DNA of 64,000 nt, taken from an uncultured Christensenella sp. Its GTDB lineage: Bacteria > Bacillota > Clostridia > Christensenellales > Borkfalkiaceae. The stretch covers positions 1 to 64,000 of the forward strand of contig CAJUEO010000008.1 in assembly GCA_910585685.1 (NCBI GenBank). The letters are read 5' to 3'. Both the position numbers and the translations under genes were made by a program. Under the pieces are notes generated by a model. The model saw only the letters and a program-made list of their open reading frames with translations. It did no database searches and had not been told where the DNA came from. The number at the start of each line of letters is the position of its first letter. Positions within the stretch are counted from its first letter, which is position 1. This document shows, piece after piece, positions 43,119 to 50,597 of the stretch.

Positions 43119-44289
43119 AAATCAAGCTACTAACGTTAGTATCGGTGAGCCTGAACCTCCTTTGCTTGAAGTCAGGGATTTAAAACAATATTTTGTAGTC
43201 GATAAAAATCTTTTAGGCAAGCCCACTAAATTCTTAAAGGCTGTTGACGGCGTTTCCTTTAAAGTTGAAAAAGGTAAAACGTTGGGTATAGTCGGTGAGT
43301 CGGGTTGCGGAAAAACCACTATGGGCAGAACTATTCTTCGTCTGTACGACGTTACGGGCGGTGAGATTTTGTTCAAGGGTCGCGAAGTTTCTAAGATAAG
43401 CAACGGAGAATTTAATAAGCTGCGTCCTAATATGCAGATGATATTTCAGGACCCCTATGCAAGTTTGTCCCCTCGTCTTTCGGTCGGGGAGATAATCGGT
43501 GAAGCTGTCCGCGAGCATAAAATCGTGCCCAAAGAGGAGTATCACGACTATATTTTAAGCGTAATGAAGATGTGCGGACTTCAACCTCATTACTTCGAAA
43601 GATATCCTCACGAGTTTTCGGGCGGACAAAGACAGCGTATCTGTATTGCGCGCGCGCTTGCTTTGAAACCCGACCTTGTAATCTGCGACGAGCCTGTATC
43701 CGCACTTGACGTTTCTATTCAGGCGCAGATAATAAATATGCTTAAAGAATTGCAACAGTCGTTGCAGTTGACTTATATCTTTATATCTCACGATTTATCT
43801 GTTGTAAAGCATATATCCGACGAAGTCGGCGTTATGTATCTCGGCAGTCTTGTTGAGTACGGGTCTAAGGATGCAATATTTTCAAATACGTTGCACCCTT
43901 ATACAAAAGCGCTTTTCTCGGCTGTTCCCGTACCCAACCCTCACGTTAAAATGAATAGAATTTTGTTGCAAGGAGATATTCCTTCACCCGTCAATCCTCC
44001 AAAGGGGTGCAAGTTCCACACCCGTTGCGAGCATTGTATGGACATTTGTTCGGTTGTGCGCCCCAAGTACAAGGAAGTTGAGTCAGGTCACTTCTGTGCG
44101 TGCCATCTCTACAACACTCCCGAGGAGACCGAGCAGTGCAAAATCGATATGCAAAAAACTTTGGAACTTGAAAGAATTACTGCGCTTGCACAGAGCTATA
44201 TGAAGATTGGCGGTGCAAAAAGGGCAAAGGAAGCTCAAGCAAAAGAACAGAACGAAAAGGAGAACAATGGCGAAGAAAAAGCCGAATGA
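43111..44289 (+). CDS. oppF: oligopeptide ABC transporter ATPase OppF
   Basis: Second ATPase of the importer, 392 residues. Walker A GESGCGKTT (about 67-75), Q-loop MIFQDPYASLSPR, signature FSGGQRQRICIARAL and Walker B LVICDEPVSALD are all standard. A C-terminal cysteine patch (CKFHTRCEHCMDIC) matches the one in OppD. The last 40 residues are a Lys/Glu/Gln-rich tail that overlaps the next small gene by 23 bases. AAGGAGG precedes the ATG. Confidence 0.95.
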   Translation: MAENQATNVSIGEPEPPLLEVRDLKQYFVVDKNLLGKPTKFLKAVDGVSFKVEKGKTLGIVGESGCGKTTMGRTILRLYDVTGGEILFKGREVSKISNGEFNKLRPNMQMIFQDPYASLSPRLSVGEIIGEAVREHKIVPKEEYHDYILSVMKMCGLQPHYFERYPHEFSGGQRQRICIARALALKPDLVICDEPVSALDVSIQAQIINMLKELQQSLQLTYIFISHDLSVVKHISDEVGVMYLGSLVEYGSKDAIFSNTLHPYTKALFSAVPVPNPHVKMNRILLQGDIPSPVNPPKGCKFHTRCEHCMDICSVVRPKYKEVESGHFCACHLYNTPEETEQCKIDMQKTLELERITALAQSYMKIGGAKRAKEAQAKEQNEKENNGEEKAE

Positions 44290-44515
44290 CGACCTTGACA
44301 TCACCACAACTTTTGCCGATATGAATATCGATGGATTTAAGTGGTATGACCCGTCTTTAAAAAAACACGGGCGCCGCAAGGAAAAAATGAATGTCAGCCG
44401 AAAAGAGTATTGGGCAATGGTAAGGGGCGCGTTTCTTGCAATCGGTCCTTACATTCTCGGTGCAATATTGGTTTTCGGGCTTTTGGTTTTGCTTACCTAC
44501 CTATGGTTAGGTTAA
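44267..44515 (+). CDS. small basic single-helix membrane protein at the end of the opp operon
   Basis: An 82-residue protein. The N-terminal 50 residues are charged and very basic (AKKKPNDDLD, KKHGRRKEKMNVSRKEYW), and the last 25 form one hydrophobic helix ending in LWLG. AAGGAG lies 7 bases before the ATG at 44267, which favours this start over one 60 bases upstream in the oppF reading. I do not recognise the family. A C-terminal anchor with a cytoplasmic basic head could make it an assembly or regulatory subunit of the transporter. It is the last gene before a bidirectional terminator. Confidence 0.7.
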   Translation: MAKKKPNDDLDITTTFADMNIDGFKWYDPSLKKHGRRKEKMNVSRKEYWAMVRGAFLAIGPYILGAILVFGLLVLLTYLWLG

Positions 44516-44517
44516 AT

Positions 44518-44561
44518 AAAAAAGCGTTTGATTTGGTAGTACCCAAATCAAACGCTTTTTA
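44518..44561. terminator. bidirectional terminator between the opp operon and pyk
   Basis: A near-perfect stem of about 17 bp (44520-44536 with 44541-44558 region) with A-runs and T-runs on both sides. It serves the converging transcripts. Confidence 0.9.
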
Positions 44562-44568
44562 AGTGTTT

Positions 44569-46008
44569 TTAAATTGACTTAGATGTTGAGGTTATCGTTT
44601 CAACGTTAATCAAATTTGAATTTCCGCTTTTGCCGTTCGGCGTGCCGCCCGTCAAAACTATGGTATCTCCTTTTTTAACGATACCTGAATTAATAGCTGC
44701 GCGCTTTGCATAGTGGAAAAGCACGTCAACCGAGTAAAATTCTTCGCTCATAATGGGAATAACGCCCCAGCTCAACGCAAGCTTTCTGTATGCTCTCTCA
44801 TCGGTAGTCATACCTATTACGTCAATTAGCGGACGGAATCTCGAAACCGTGCGCGCTGTGCCGCCCGTTCTTGTACAAACAACAATTACTTTTGCGCCGA
44901 TATCGTGTGCAAGCGTGCAGGCGGAGTGCGCCAACGCCTCGGAAAGGTTTGAAATGTTGTAATCTTTATCCTTGATATATTGAATGTAAGAGGTGTTTGC
45001 TTCGGCTTGTGCTGCAATTCTCGACATTGCCATTACGGCTTCTACGGGGTATGCTCCTGCGGCAGTTTCTCCCGACAACATAATTGCCGACGAGCCGTCG
45101 TAAACGGCGTTTGCCACGTCGGAAATTTCCGCACGCGTGGGACGGGGCTGCTTAATCATCGATTCAAGCATTTCGGTTGCCGTAATACTGCGTTTACCGC
45201 ATATACGGCAGGCTTTTATTATTGATTTTTGAATTGCGGGAAGCTCCTCAAAGGGTACTTCTACGCCGAGGTCTCCGCGCGCAACCATAATCCCGTCGCA
45301 AACATTTAAAATAGAGTCGAGGTTATTTACGCCGGCGCGGCTCTCTATTTTAGCGATAATTTCAATTTCACCTTCGGGAGAACCGCATTCTTTAAGGTAA
45401 TTTCTTATATCGATTACGTCCTGTGCCTTGGATACAAACGAAGCTGCGATAAAGTCGACTCCCTGTTCAACACCAAACTTCAAGTCAGCTTTATCCTGCT
45501 CGGAAAGATAGTCGAGTTTGAGCTCCTTATCGGGGAAAAACATGCTTTTTCTGTTTGAAAGTTCTCCGCCGACAATAGTTTTGCAAACGACGTTTGTTTT
45601 TTCAACCTTCACAACCTCAAAAACCATAAGCCCGTTGTTTAACAGTATCTTGTCTCCGGGGAACATCTGCTCGCAAATACCTTTAAACGAAACGCCTACG
45701 CGCGTCTTATCCCCGACAATATCTTCGGTAGTAAACGTAAAGGTATCACCCTCGTTCAGCTTGATTTTACCGTCCTTAAACGTCTTTATTCTAAGTTCGG
45801 GTCCCTTTGTATCGAGCATTATAGGCAAGGGAACTTTCTTTTCGTCCCTGACTTTTTTTATTACGGCAATTTTTTTTGCGTGTTCATCGTGCGTTCCGTG
45901 TGAAAAATTGAGCCTGGCTACGTTCATACCGGCGTCAACAAGGCCGGAAATAATTTCTTCGGTTTCGCTGGCAGGACCAAGTGTGCAAATAATTTTTGTT
46001 TTTTTCAT
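44569..46008 (-). CDS. pyk: pyruvate kinase
   Basis: Converts phosphoenolpyruvate and ADP to pyruvate and ATP, the last step of glycolysis. The 479 residues include the N-terminal TKIICTLGPAS, the active-site strings LDTKGPELRI, EVPFEELPAIQ and ITATEMLESMIKQPRPTRAE, and GDTIVLTGGTPNGKSG near the end. It lacks the extra C-terminal PEP-utiliser-like domain found in Bacillus Pyk. The ATG has GAGG 12 bases upstream and its own promoter; the gene diverges from rnpB. Confidence 0.97.
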   Translation of the reverse strand: MKKTKIICTLGPASETEEIISGLVDAGMNVARLNFSHGTHDEHAKKIAVIKKVRDEKKVPLPIMLDTKGPELRIKTFKDGKIKLNEGDTFTFTTEDIVGDKTRVGVSFKGICEQMFPGDKILLNNGLMVFEVVKVEKTNVVCKTIVGGELSNRKSMFFPDKELKLDYLSEQDKADLKFGVEQGVDFIAASFVSKAQDVIDIRNYLKECGSPEGEIEIIAKIESRAGVNNLDSILNVCDGIMVARGDLGVEVPFEELPAIQKSIIKACRICGKRSITATEMLESMIKQPRPTRAEISDVANAVYDGSSAIMLSGETAAGAYPVEAVMAMSRIAAQAEANTSYIQYIKDKDYNISNLSEALAHSACTLAHDIGAKVIVVCTRTGGTARTVSRFRPLIDVIGMTTDERAYRKLALSWGVIPIMSEEFYSVDVLFHYAKRAAINSGIVKKGDTIVLTGGTPNGKSGNSNLINVETITSTSKSI

Positions 46009-46037
46009 AAATTTTTACCTCGCAAATTATCATTAAT

Positions 46038-46066
46038 ATTGTAAAATAAAATTAATTAAAAAGCAA
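46038..46066 (-). promoter_or_regulatory. promoter of pyk
   Basis: On the minus strand: TTGCTT (46066-46061), 17 bases, TACAAT (46043-46038), with the start of transcription near 46031. Confidence 0.6.
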
Positions 46067-46084
46067 ATATAAATGTAAAATTAG

Positions 46085-46114
46085 TTGCTTTATTTTAAAT
46101 AAAAATGTTAAAAT
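46085..46114 (+). promoter_or_regulatory. promoter of rnpB
   Basis: TTGCTT at 46085-46090, 18 bases, TAAAAT at 46109-46114. The predicted start coincides with the 5' strand of the RNase P P1 helix near 46121. Confidence 0.65.
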
Positions 46115-46120
46115 ATTTAT

Positions 46121-46478
46121 GATTTGAGTTAATTATACGGTCGCGGGCTATGAAAGTAGCGTGAGGAAAGTCCGAGCATCGAAGGGCAAGGGTGCCTGTT
46201 AACGGCAGGAGAAGGCGACTTCAAGGAAAGTGAACAGAAATATACCGCAGTTTATGCTGTAAGGTTGGAATGGCGAGGTAAGAGCTCACCGTCTATTTGG
46301 TAACAAGTAGAGCCAATTAAACCCCACCCGATGCAAGATTGGGCTATCGGCTTGTTTAAATGCAAAGGCTGCCCGTCTGCCGACAGCCGTAAATATCGCT
46401 TGAACTTGCAGGCGACTGCAAGATTAGATAGATGACCGTACACGACAGAACTCGGCTTACAGATTAATCTCAAATTAT
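46121..46478 (+). ncRNA. rnpB: RNase P RNA
   Basis: Catalytic RNA that matures tRNA 5' ends. The universally conserved segments are present: GAGGAAAGTCCG near 46162, GTGAACAGAAATATACC near 46228, the AGAGCTCACCG-type region, and CGACAGAACTCGGCTTACAG near the 3' end. The first bases (ATTTGAGTTAAT) pair with the last (ATTAATCTCAAAT) to form P1, which sets both ends. A strong terminator follows at once. The ends are accurate to a few bases. Confidence 0.93.
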
Positions 46479-46480
46479 AT

Positions 46481-46519
46481 GTCCCTATCGGCGTAAATCC
46501 GCCGATAGGGACTTTTTTT
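46481..46519 (+). terminator. terminator of rnpB
   Basis: Perfect 13-bp stem (GTCCCTATCGGCG and its complement), about 6-base loop, run of seven T. Confidence 0.93.
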
Positions 46520-46532
46520 ATTTAATATCCTC

Positions 46533-46561
46533 TTGACAAAATACTTCTGTCATGATAAAAT
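46533..46561 (+). promoter_or_regulatory. promoter of the tetR-ABC operon
   Basis: Consensus TTGACA at 46533-46538, 17 bases, TAAAAT at 46556-46561. The strongest promoter in this part of the window. Confidence 0.75.
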
Positions 46562-46574
46562 AACATTGATTATT

Positions 46575-46590
46575 AATAACAACCGTTATT
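46575..46590 (+). promoter_or_regulatory. inverted repeat, candidate TetR operator
   Basis: AATAAC-AACC-GTTATT, a perfect 6-bp inverted repeat just downstream of the transcription start, positioned to block the operon. Binding by the adjacent TetR protein is inference. Confidence 0.45.
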
Positions 46591-46593
46591 GTC

Positions 46594-46604
46594 GGGGGGG
46601 GGGG
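46594..46604 (+). repeat. 11-base poly-G tract serving as the ribosome site of tetR
   Basis: A run of 11 G lies 7 bases before the TTG start codon and is the only ribosome-site candidate. Such runs change length easily by slippage and are also prone to sequencing error. Confidence 0.7.
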
Positions 46605-46611
46605 TAAGATT

Positions 46612-47163
46612 TTGCCTGCTAAAAAGGTAATTCATAAGCAAACCATTCTAAACGAGGCGTTTGAGCTTGTAAAGCAAAAAGGCATAGACGCTTTGAATAT
46701 GCGTAGCTTGGCAAAGAGGTGTAAATGTTCTACTCAGCCGATATATCTTTCGTATAAGGGTATAGACGAGCTTAAAAAAGACATTTTTCAAAAGCTTATA
46801 GAAAGTTTTGACAAGTGCATAGAAGATGAAATAGCTTTAAAAAAGTATCCTGAATATAAAGCTGTGGGAATGGGCTATATACGTTTTGCCAAAGAGGAAA
46901 AAGAACTTTTTAAATTGCTGATGTTCAATAACCTGCCGAGTGAAGATTTGGATTGGCAGAAATTGAGCTTTAACGCTTCGATTCAAATGATAATAAAAAA
47001 TTACGGATATAACGTAGACAAGGCGCAAATATTACACGCGGAACTGTGGGTTTTTGTTCACGGTTTAGCGTGTATGTATGCAAATAATTTAATTGATTGG
47101 GATATCGAGTTGGTCAGTCAAATGGTATCGGACGCGTATTTGGGTCTGTCTGCGCGGTTATAA
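46612..47163 (+). CDS. TetR-family repressor of the adjacent ABC exporter
   Basis: A 183-residue regulator. The N-terminal helix-turn-helix (ILNEAFELVKQKGIDALNMR, then LAKRCKCSTQPIYLSYKGI) is typical of TetR. The C-terminal ligand domain (about 75-183) does not match a specific ligand class that I can name. The start is taken as the TTG at 46612 because no ATG lies nearby in frame and the helix-turn-helix begins close to it. It precedes an ABC exporter in the same operon with 9 bases between, so it probably represses its own operon through the inverted repeat at 46575-46590. Confidence 0.82.
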   Translation: MPAKKVIHKQTILNEAFELVKQKGIDALNMRSLAKRCKCSTQPIYLSYKGIDELKKDIFQKLIESFDKCIEDEIALKKYPEYKAVGMGYIRFAKEEKELFKLLMFNNLPSEDLDWQKLSFNASIQMIIKNYGYNVDKAQILHAELWVFVHGLACMYANNLIDWDIELVSQMVSDAYLGLSARL

Positions 47164-47172
47164 GGAGAGTTT

Positions 47173-48096
47173 ATGATTATAGAAATAGAAAATTTAAAAA
47201 AATCGTTTAAAGATATTAAGGCTGTTGACGACATATCTTTTGTCGTAAAAGAGGGGGAACTGTTTGCTTTTCTCGGAGTAAACGGCGCAGGTAAGTCAAC
47301 TACTATAAATATAATTAGCGGAATTTTAAAAAAAGACGGCGGTACAGTTAAAATATGCGGATACGACATAGACAGTCAGCCCGATAAAATTAAAAATGTA
47401 CTCGGTATAGTTTTTCAAAACTCCGTGCTCGATAAAAAAATGACAGTATTGGATAATTTAAAGTCGCGTGCGGCAATGTACGGCATTTTCGGCACAAAGT
47501 TCAAATCAAGACTTGACGAAATATGCGAATTGCTTGATTTGAATGAAATTTTAAAACGCCCTGTCGGAAAACTTTCCGGCGGACAGAAGAGGCGTGTGGA
47601 TATTGCTCGCGCTTTATTTCACAATCCCAAACTTTTGATTTTGGACGAACCGACTACGGGACTTGACCCTAAGACAAGAATTACCGTATGGAATATAATT
47701 GACAGGCTAAGAAAGGAACAGGGGTTGACTGTATTTCTTACAACGCATTATATGGAAGAAGCGGCGGAAGCCGATTATGTCGTCGTACTCGACAGCGGCA
47801 AAAAGGCGGCGGAAGGCACTCCGCACGACCTGAAAACCAAATATGCAAACGATTTTATAAGACTGTACGGCGTTACAGGGGAAATTCGAAGCATATTGGA
47901 TAAGCTGCAACAAGAAAATAAAATTATTTCCTTTCAAACAAAGCGCGACTATTTGGAGGTGGAACTTAAAAGTACTTCGTCTGCAACAGATATAATTTGC
48001 GCTTATCCTCATATTTTTAAAGACTATGAGGTTTTAAAGGGCAATATGGACAACGTATTTTTAAAAGTAACGGGCAAGGACATAAACGAGGTTTAA
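47173..48096 (+). CDS. ABC exporter ATP-binding protein (DrrA/NodI-like)
   Basis: A 307-residue ATPase. Walker A is GVNGAGKST (about 37-45), the signature LSGGQKRRVDIARAL and Walker B LLILDEPTTGLDP are intact, and there is a C-terminal regulatory region of about 90 residues as in DrrA-type exporters. It pairs with the ABC-2 permease that begins one base after its stop. The TetR gene upstream suggests export of a toxic compound or antibiotic; the substrate is not evident. Confidence 0.92.
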   Translation: MIIEIENLKKSFKDIKAVDDISFVVKEGELFAFLGVNGAGKSTTINIISGILKKDGGTVKICGYDIDSQPDKIKNVLGIVFQNSVLDKKMTVLDNLKSRAAMYGIFGTKFKSRLDEICELLDLNEILKRPVGKLSGGQKRRVDIARALFHNPKLLILDEPTTGLDPKTRITVWNIIDRLRKEQGLTVFLTTHYMEEAAEADYVVVLDSGKKAAEGTPHDLKTKYANDFIRLYGVTGEIRSILDKLQQENKIISFQTKRDYLEVELKSTSSATDIICAYPHIFKDYEVLKGNMDNVFLKVTGKDINEV

Positions 48097-48097
48097 T

Positions 48098-49030
48098 ATG
48101 GGAGAATGTAGAAAATTAGTTTCGCTAATAAAAAGAAACACCAAATATTATTTTAAAGACACTTTTATGTTCTGTATGTCTTTAATAACGCCCGTAATAT
48201 TGTTTGTCCTATTTGTGACGTTTTTAAGAAATGTTTACATAGATAGCTTTAATCAGGTGTTTGAGAAAAACAATTTGACCATAGCCGAAAGTATTATAAA
48301 CGGTTGCGCCGGTGCCTGGCTTATGTCGTCTATACTAAGCGTAAGTGCAGTTACCGTTGCATTTTGTTCGAATGTGGTTATGATAAACGATAAAATTGAG
48401 GGCAACATTAATGATTTTACAGTATCTCCTGTAAAAGGTCCGACAATTTCAATAGCTTATTTTGTTTCAAACTTTTTTGTTACTTTCATTGTATTGCTGG
48501 TCGTAATGGCAATAGGTCACATATATCTTGCCTGTGTGGGTTGGTATATTTCCGTTTCAGACGCATTTTTAATTATTGTGGATATAGTTTGCGGAATATT
48601 GTTCGGAACTTTACTTGCAGCAGTAGTTGAAAGTTTTGTTTCGACTCAGGGCGGACTTTCCGCTGTATCAACCTTGGTTTCGTCAATGTACGGTTTTATA
48701 TGCGGTGCTTATATGCCAATTTCATCTTTTGCCGAGGGGTTGCAGAATACTCTTTCGCTCTTGCCGGGAACTTATGGCGTAGGCATAATGCGTCACCATT
48801 ATATGAACGGCTATATGCAGGCGTTTGCAGATGAAATGCGCCTGCAAGCAGTTGACGAGACAACAATTTCGAATATTATAAACGGAATGCGCGATAGTTT
48901 TGATGCAAATTTATACTTTTTCGGCAATGAAGTGCCGCTTGGCGCCATGTACGGTATTTTGCTGGGAACCTGCACATTGCTTGCTGTTGCATTTGTAGGA
49001 ATAGTAATAATAAAAAATAAAAGAAAATAG
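48098..49030 (+). CDS. ABC-2 type exporter permease
   Basis: A 310-residue membrane protein with six likely helices (about 24-43, 73-93, 116-141, 153-175, 183-206 and 285-306). The long polar loop between the fifth and sixth helices (QNTLSLLPGTYGVGIMRHHY and onward) is typical of ABC2_membrane exporters. It is co-transcribed with its ATPase under the TetR-type regulator. The substrate is unknown. Confidence 0.88.
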   Translation: MGECRKLVSLIKRNTKYYFKDTFMFCMSLITPVILFVLFVTFLRNVYIDSFNQVFEKNNLTIAESIINGCAGAWLMSSILSVSAVTVAFCSNVVMINDKIEGNINDFTVSPVKGPTISIAYFVSNFFVTFIVLLVVMAIGHIYLACVGWYISVSDAFLIIVDIVCGILFGTLLAAVVESFVSTQGGLSAVSTLVSSMYGFICGAYMPISSFAEGLQNTLSLLPGTYGVGIMRHHYMNGYMQAFADEMRLQAVDETTISNIINGMRDSFDANLYFFGNEVPLGAMYGILLGTCTLLAVAFVGIVIIKNKRK

Positions 49031-49039
49031 GAGATTTTT

Positions 49040-49231
49040 ATGAAAAAATATGAATTTGTTAGTTTAAAGCTTAAAAACAGTCCGCCGGGAAGTGCGTTTC
49101 TTGAAGGGCACAGAGAGTTGATAAACGAATATGCGAAAAAAGGATTTGAATATAAAGGCTATGTGCCGACACACCAGGGCGCAAGCGGAAAGGCGGTAGA
49201 AATAGATTTGATTTTTGAACGCGAAGAGTAG
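49040..49231 (+). CDS. DUF4177-like small protein
   Basis: A 63-residue protein beginning MKKYEFVSLKL and containing LINEYAKKGFEYKGYVP, which resembles the DUF4177 family of small alpha/beta proteins of unknown role. It ends the tetR-ABC operon, 9 bases after the permease stop, with TAGGAG as ribosome site. No catalytic residues are apparent. Confidence 0.75.
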   Translation: MKKYEFVSLKLKNSPPGSAFLEGHRELINEYAKKGFEYKGYVPTHQGASGKAVEIDLIFEREE

Positions 49232-49239
49232 TATTTTAT

Positions 49240-49268
49240 TGCAAAAACGGTAAATTTGTGCTATAATT
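49240..49268 (+). promoter_or_regulatory. promoter of the M29 aminopeptidase gene
   Basis: TTGCAA at 49240-49245, 17 bases, TATAAT at 49263-49268, followed by a leader with AGAGG five bases before the ATG. Confidence 0.75.
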
Positions 49269-49295
49269 TAACCAAATTAACTATTAGAGGTTTAT

Positions 49296-50522
49296 ATGGA
49301 ATTAAATAGATTGCAAAAATATGCCGAACTTATTATTAAGTGCGGATTGAACGTTCAAAAGGGACAAGAGGTTATTATCCGTTGCGGACTTGACCAACCC
49401 GATTTTGTGGCTATGTGCGTTGAGGAGTGTTATAAATGCGGCGCTGAGCGAGTAAAAGTCGAGTGGTCATATATGCCTGTAACTAAGCTCAACTACAATT
49501 ACAGAAGCCTTGAAACGCTTTCGGAATTTACCGAAATTGAAAAAGCAGAGTGGGAGAGAAAGGTTGAAAAGCTTACCTGCCTTTTGTGGCTTGATTCCGA
49601 CGACCCCGACGGGCTCAACGGTACAGACAGCGACAAAATAGCAAAGGCAAATCAAGCGAGATATCCTTTTATTAAGCCCTACCGCGATAAACTTGACGAA
49701 AGGTATCAATGGTGCATTGCCGCCGTCCCCGGTAAAGAGTGGGCAAAGAAAATTTATCCCGACCTCAGCGAAGAGGACGCAGTTGAAGAGCTTTGGGAAA
49801 AAATATTGTATTGTTCTCGCGTGGATTCCGACCCTATTAAAGCGTGGGAGGAACACAACAAAAATCTTGCAAAGCGTTGCAAGTTTTTAAACGATTACAA
49901 ATTTGACAGGCTTGAATATAAAAGTTCGAACGGAACCCAATTTACCGTGGGTCTCAACGAAAAGGGATTATTCCTTGGCGGCGGTGAATATACTCTCGGC
50001 AGTAAAATTTATTACAATCCCAATATACCAAGCGAGGAGGTGTTCACAACCCCTATGCGCGGTCGGGCAGACGGCAAGGTAGTTGCTACAAAGCCTTTAT
50101 CCTATCAAGGCAAGCTTATTGAAAACTTTTGGATACGCTTTGAAAACGGAAAGGTAGTTGAAGTATATGCCGAAAGCAATCAGGCGCTTTTGGAAAAAAT
50201 GGTGTCAATGGACGAGGGTGCAGCATATCTGGGTGAAGTTGCTTTGATTGCGCACGACTCACCTATAAATAATACTCGCGTACTTTTCTATAATACGTTG
50301 TTCGACGAGAATGCAAGCTGTCATTTGGCGCTTGGCAGAGGTTTTAACGCCTGCATTGAAAACTATGATAAATACAGTGTGGAAGAGCTTGAAAAACTCG
50401 GTATAAACAGTTCGATGATACACGTTGATTTTATGATAGGAAGCGAGGATATGTCTATTGTGGGCATAACCAAGCAAGGTGAAAGAGTACAGGTATTTAA
50501 AGACGGAAATTGGAGTTTTTAA
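49296..50522 (+). CDS. M29-family aminopeptidase (AmpS/PepS-like)
   Basis: Cytoplasmic metallo-aminopeptidase, 408 residues. The M29 metal ligands are visible as Glu in DEGAAYLGEVAL, His in NASCHLALGRG, and His plus Asp in MIHVDFMIGSEDM. The family releases N-terminal residues from short peptides. It has its own promoter and a shared terminator with the convergent methyltransferase. It would complement the peptide uptake encoded at 37-44 kb, though the genes are not in one operon. Confidence 0.93.
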   Translation: MELNRLQKYAELIIKCGLNVQKGQEVIIRCGLDQPDFVAMCVEECYKCGAERVKVEWSYMPVTKLNYNYRSLETLSEFTEIEKAEWERKVEKLTCLLWLDSDDPDGLNGTDSDKIAKANQARYPFIKPYRDKLDERYQWCIAAVPGKEWAKKIYPDLSEEDAVEELWEKILYCSRVDSDPIKAWEEHNKNLAKRCKFLNDYKFDRLEYKSSNGTQFTVGLNEKGLFLGGGEYTLGSKIYYNPNIPSEEVFTTPMRGRADGKVVATKPLSYQGKLIENFWIRFENGKVVEVYAESNQALLEKMVSMDEGAAYLGEVALIAHDSPINNTRVLFYNTLFDENASCHLALGRGFNACIENYDKYSVEELEKLGINSSMIHVDFMIGSEDMSIVGITKQGERVQVFKDGNWSF

Positions 50523-50523
50523 T

Positions 50524-50553
50524 AAAAAAATGCGGCAAAAGCCGCATTTTTTT
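50524..50553. terminator. bidirectional terminator between the aminopeptidase and methyltransferase genes
   Basis: Perfect 13-bp stem (50524-50536 with 50541-50553) and 4-base loop, with A and T runs on both sides. Confidence 0.9.
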
Positions 50554-50597
50554 GTATTTATAATGTACTATGCCAGACATAAACACCGTATTTTCTG

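Noticed and set aside
46252..46473. 73-codon open frame on the minus strand
   Set aside because: Lies inside RNase P RNA; structured RNA, not protein.
46594..46604. Poly-G tract as an assembly artefact
   Set aside because: Not fully excluded. I kept it as a feature because it sits exactly at ribosome-site distance from the repressor start and does not break a reading frame.
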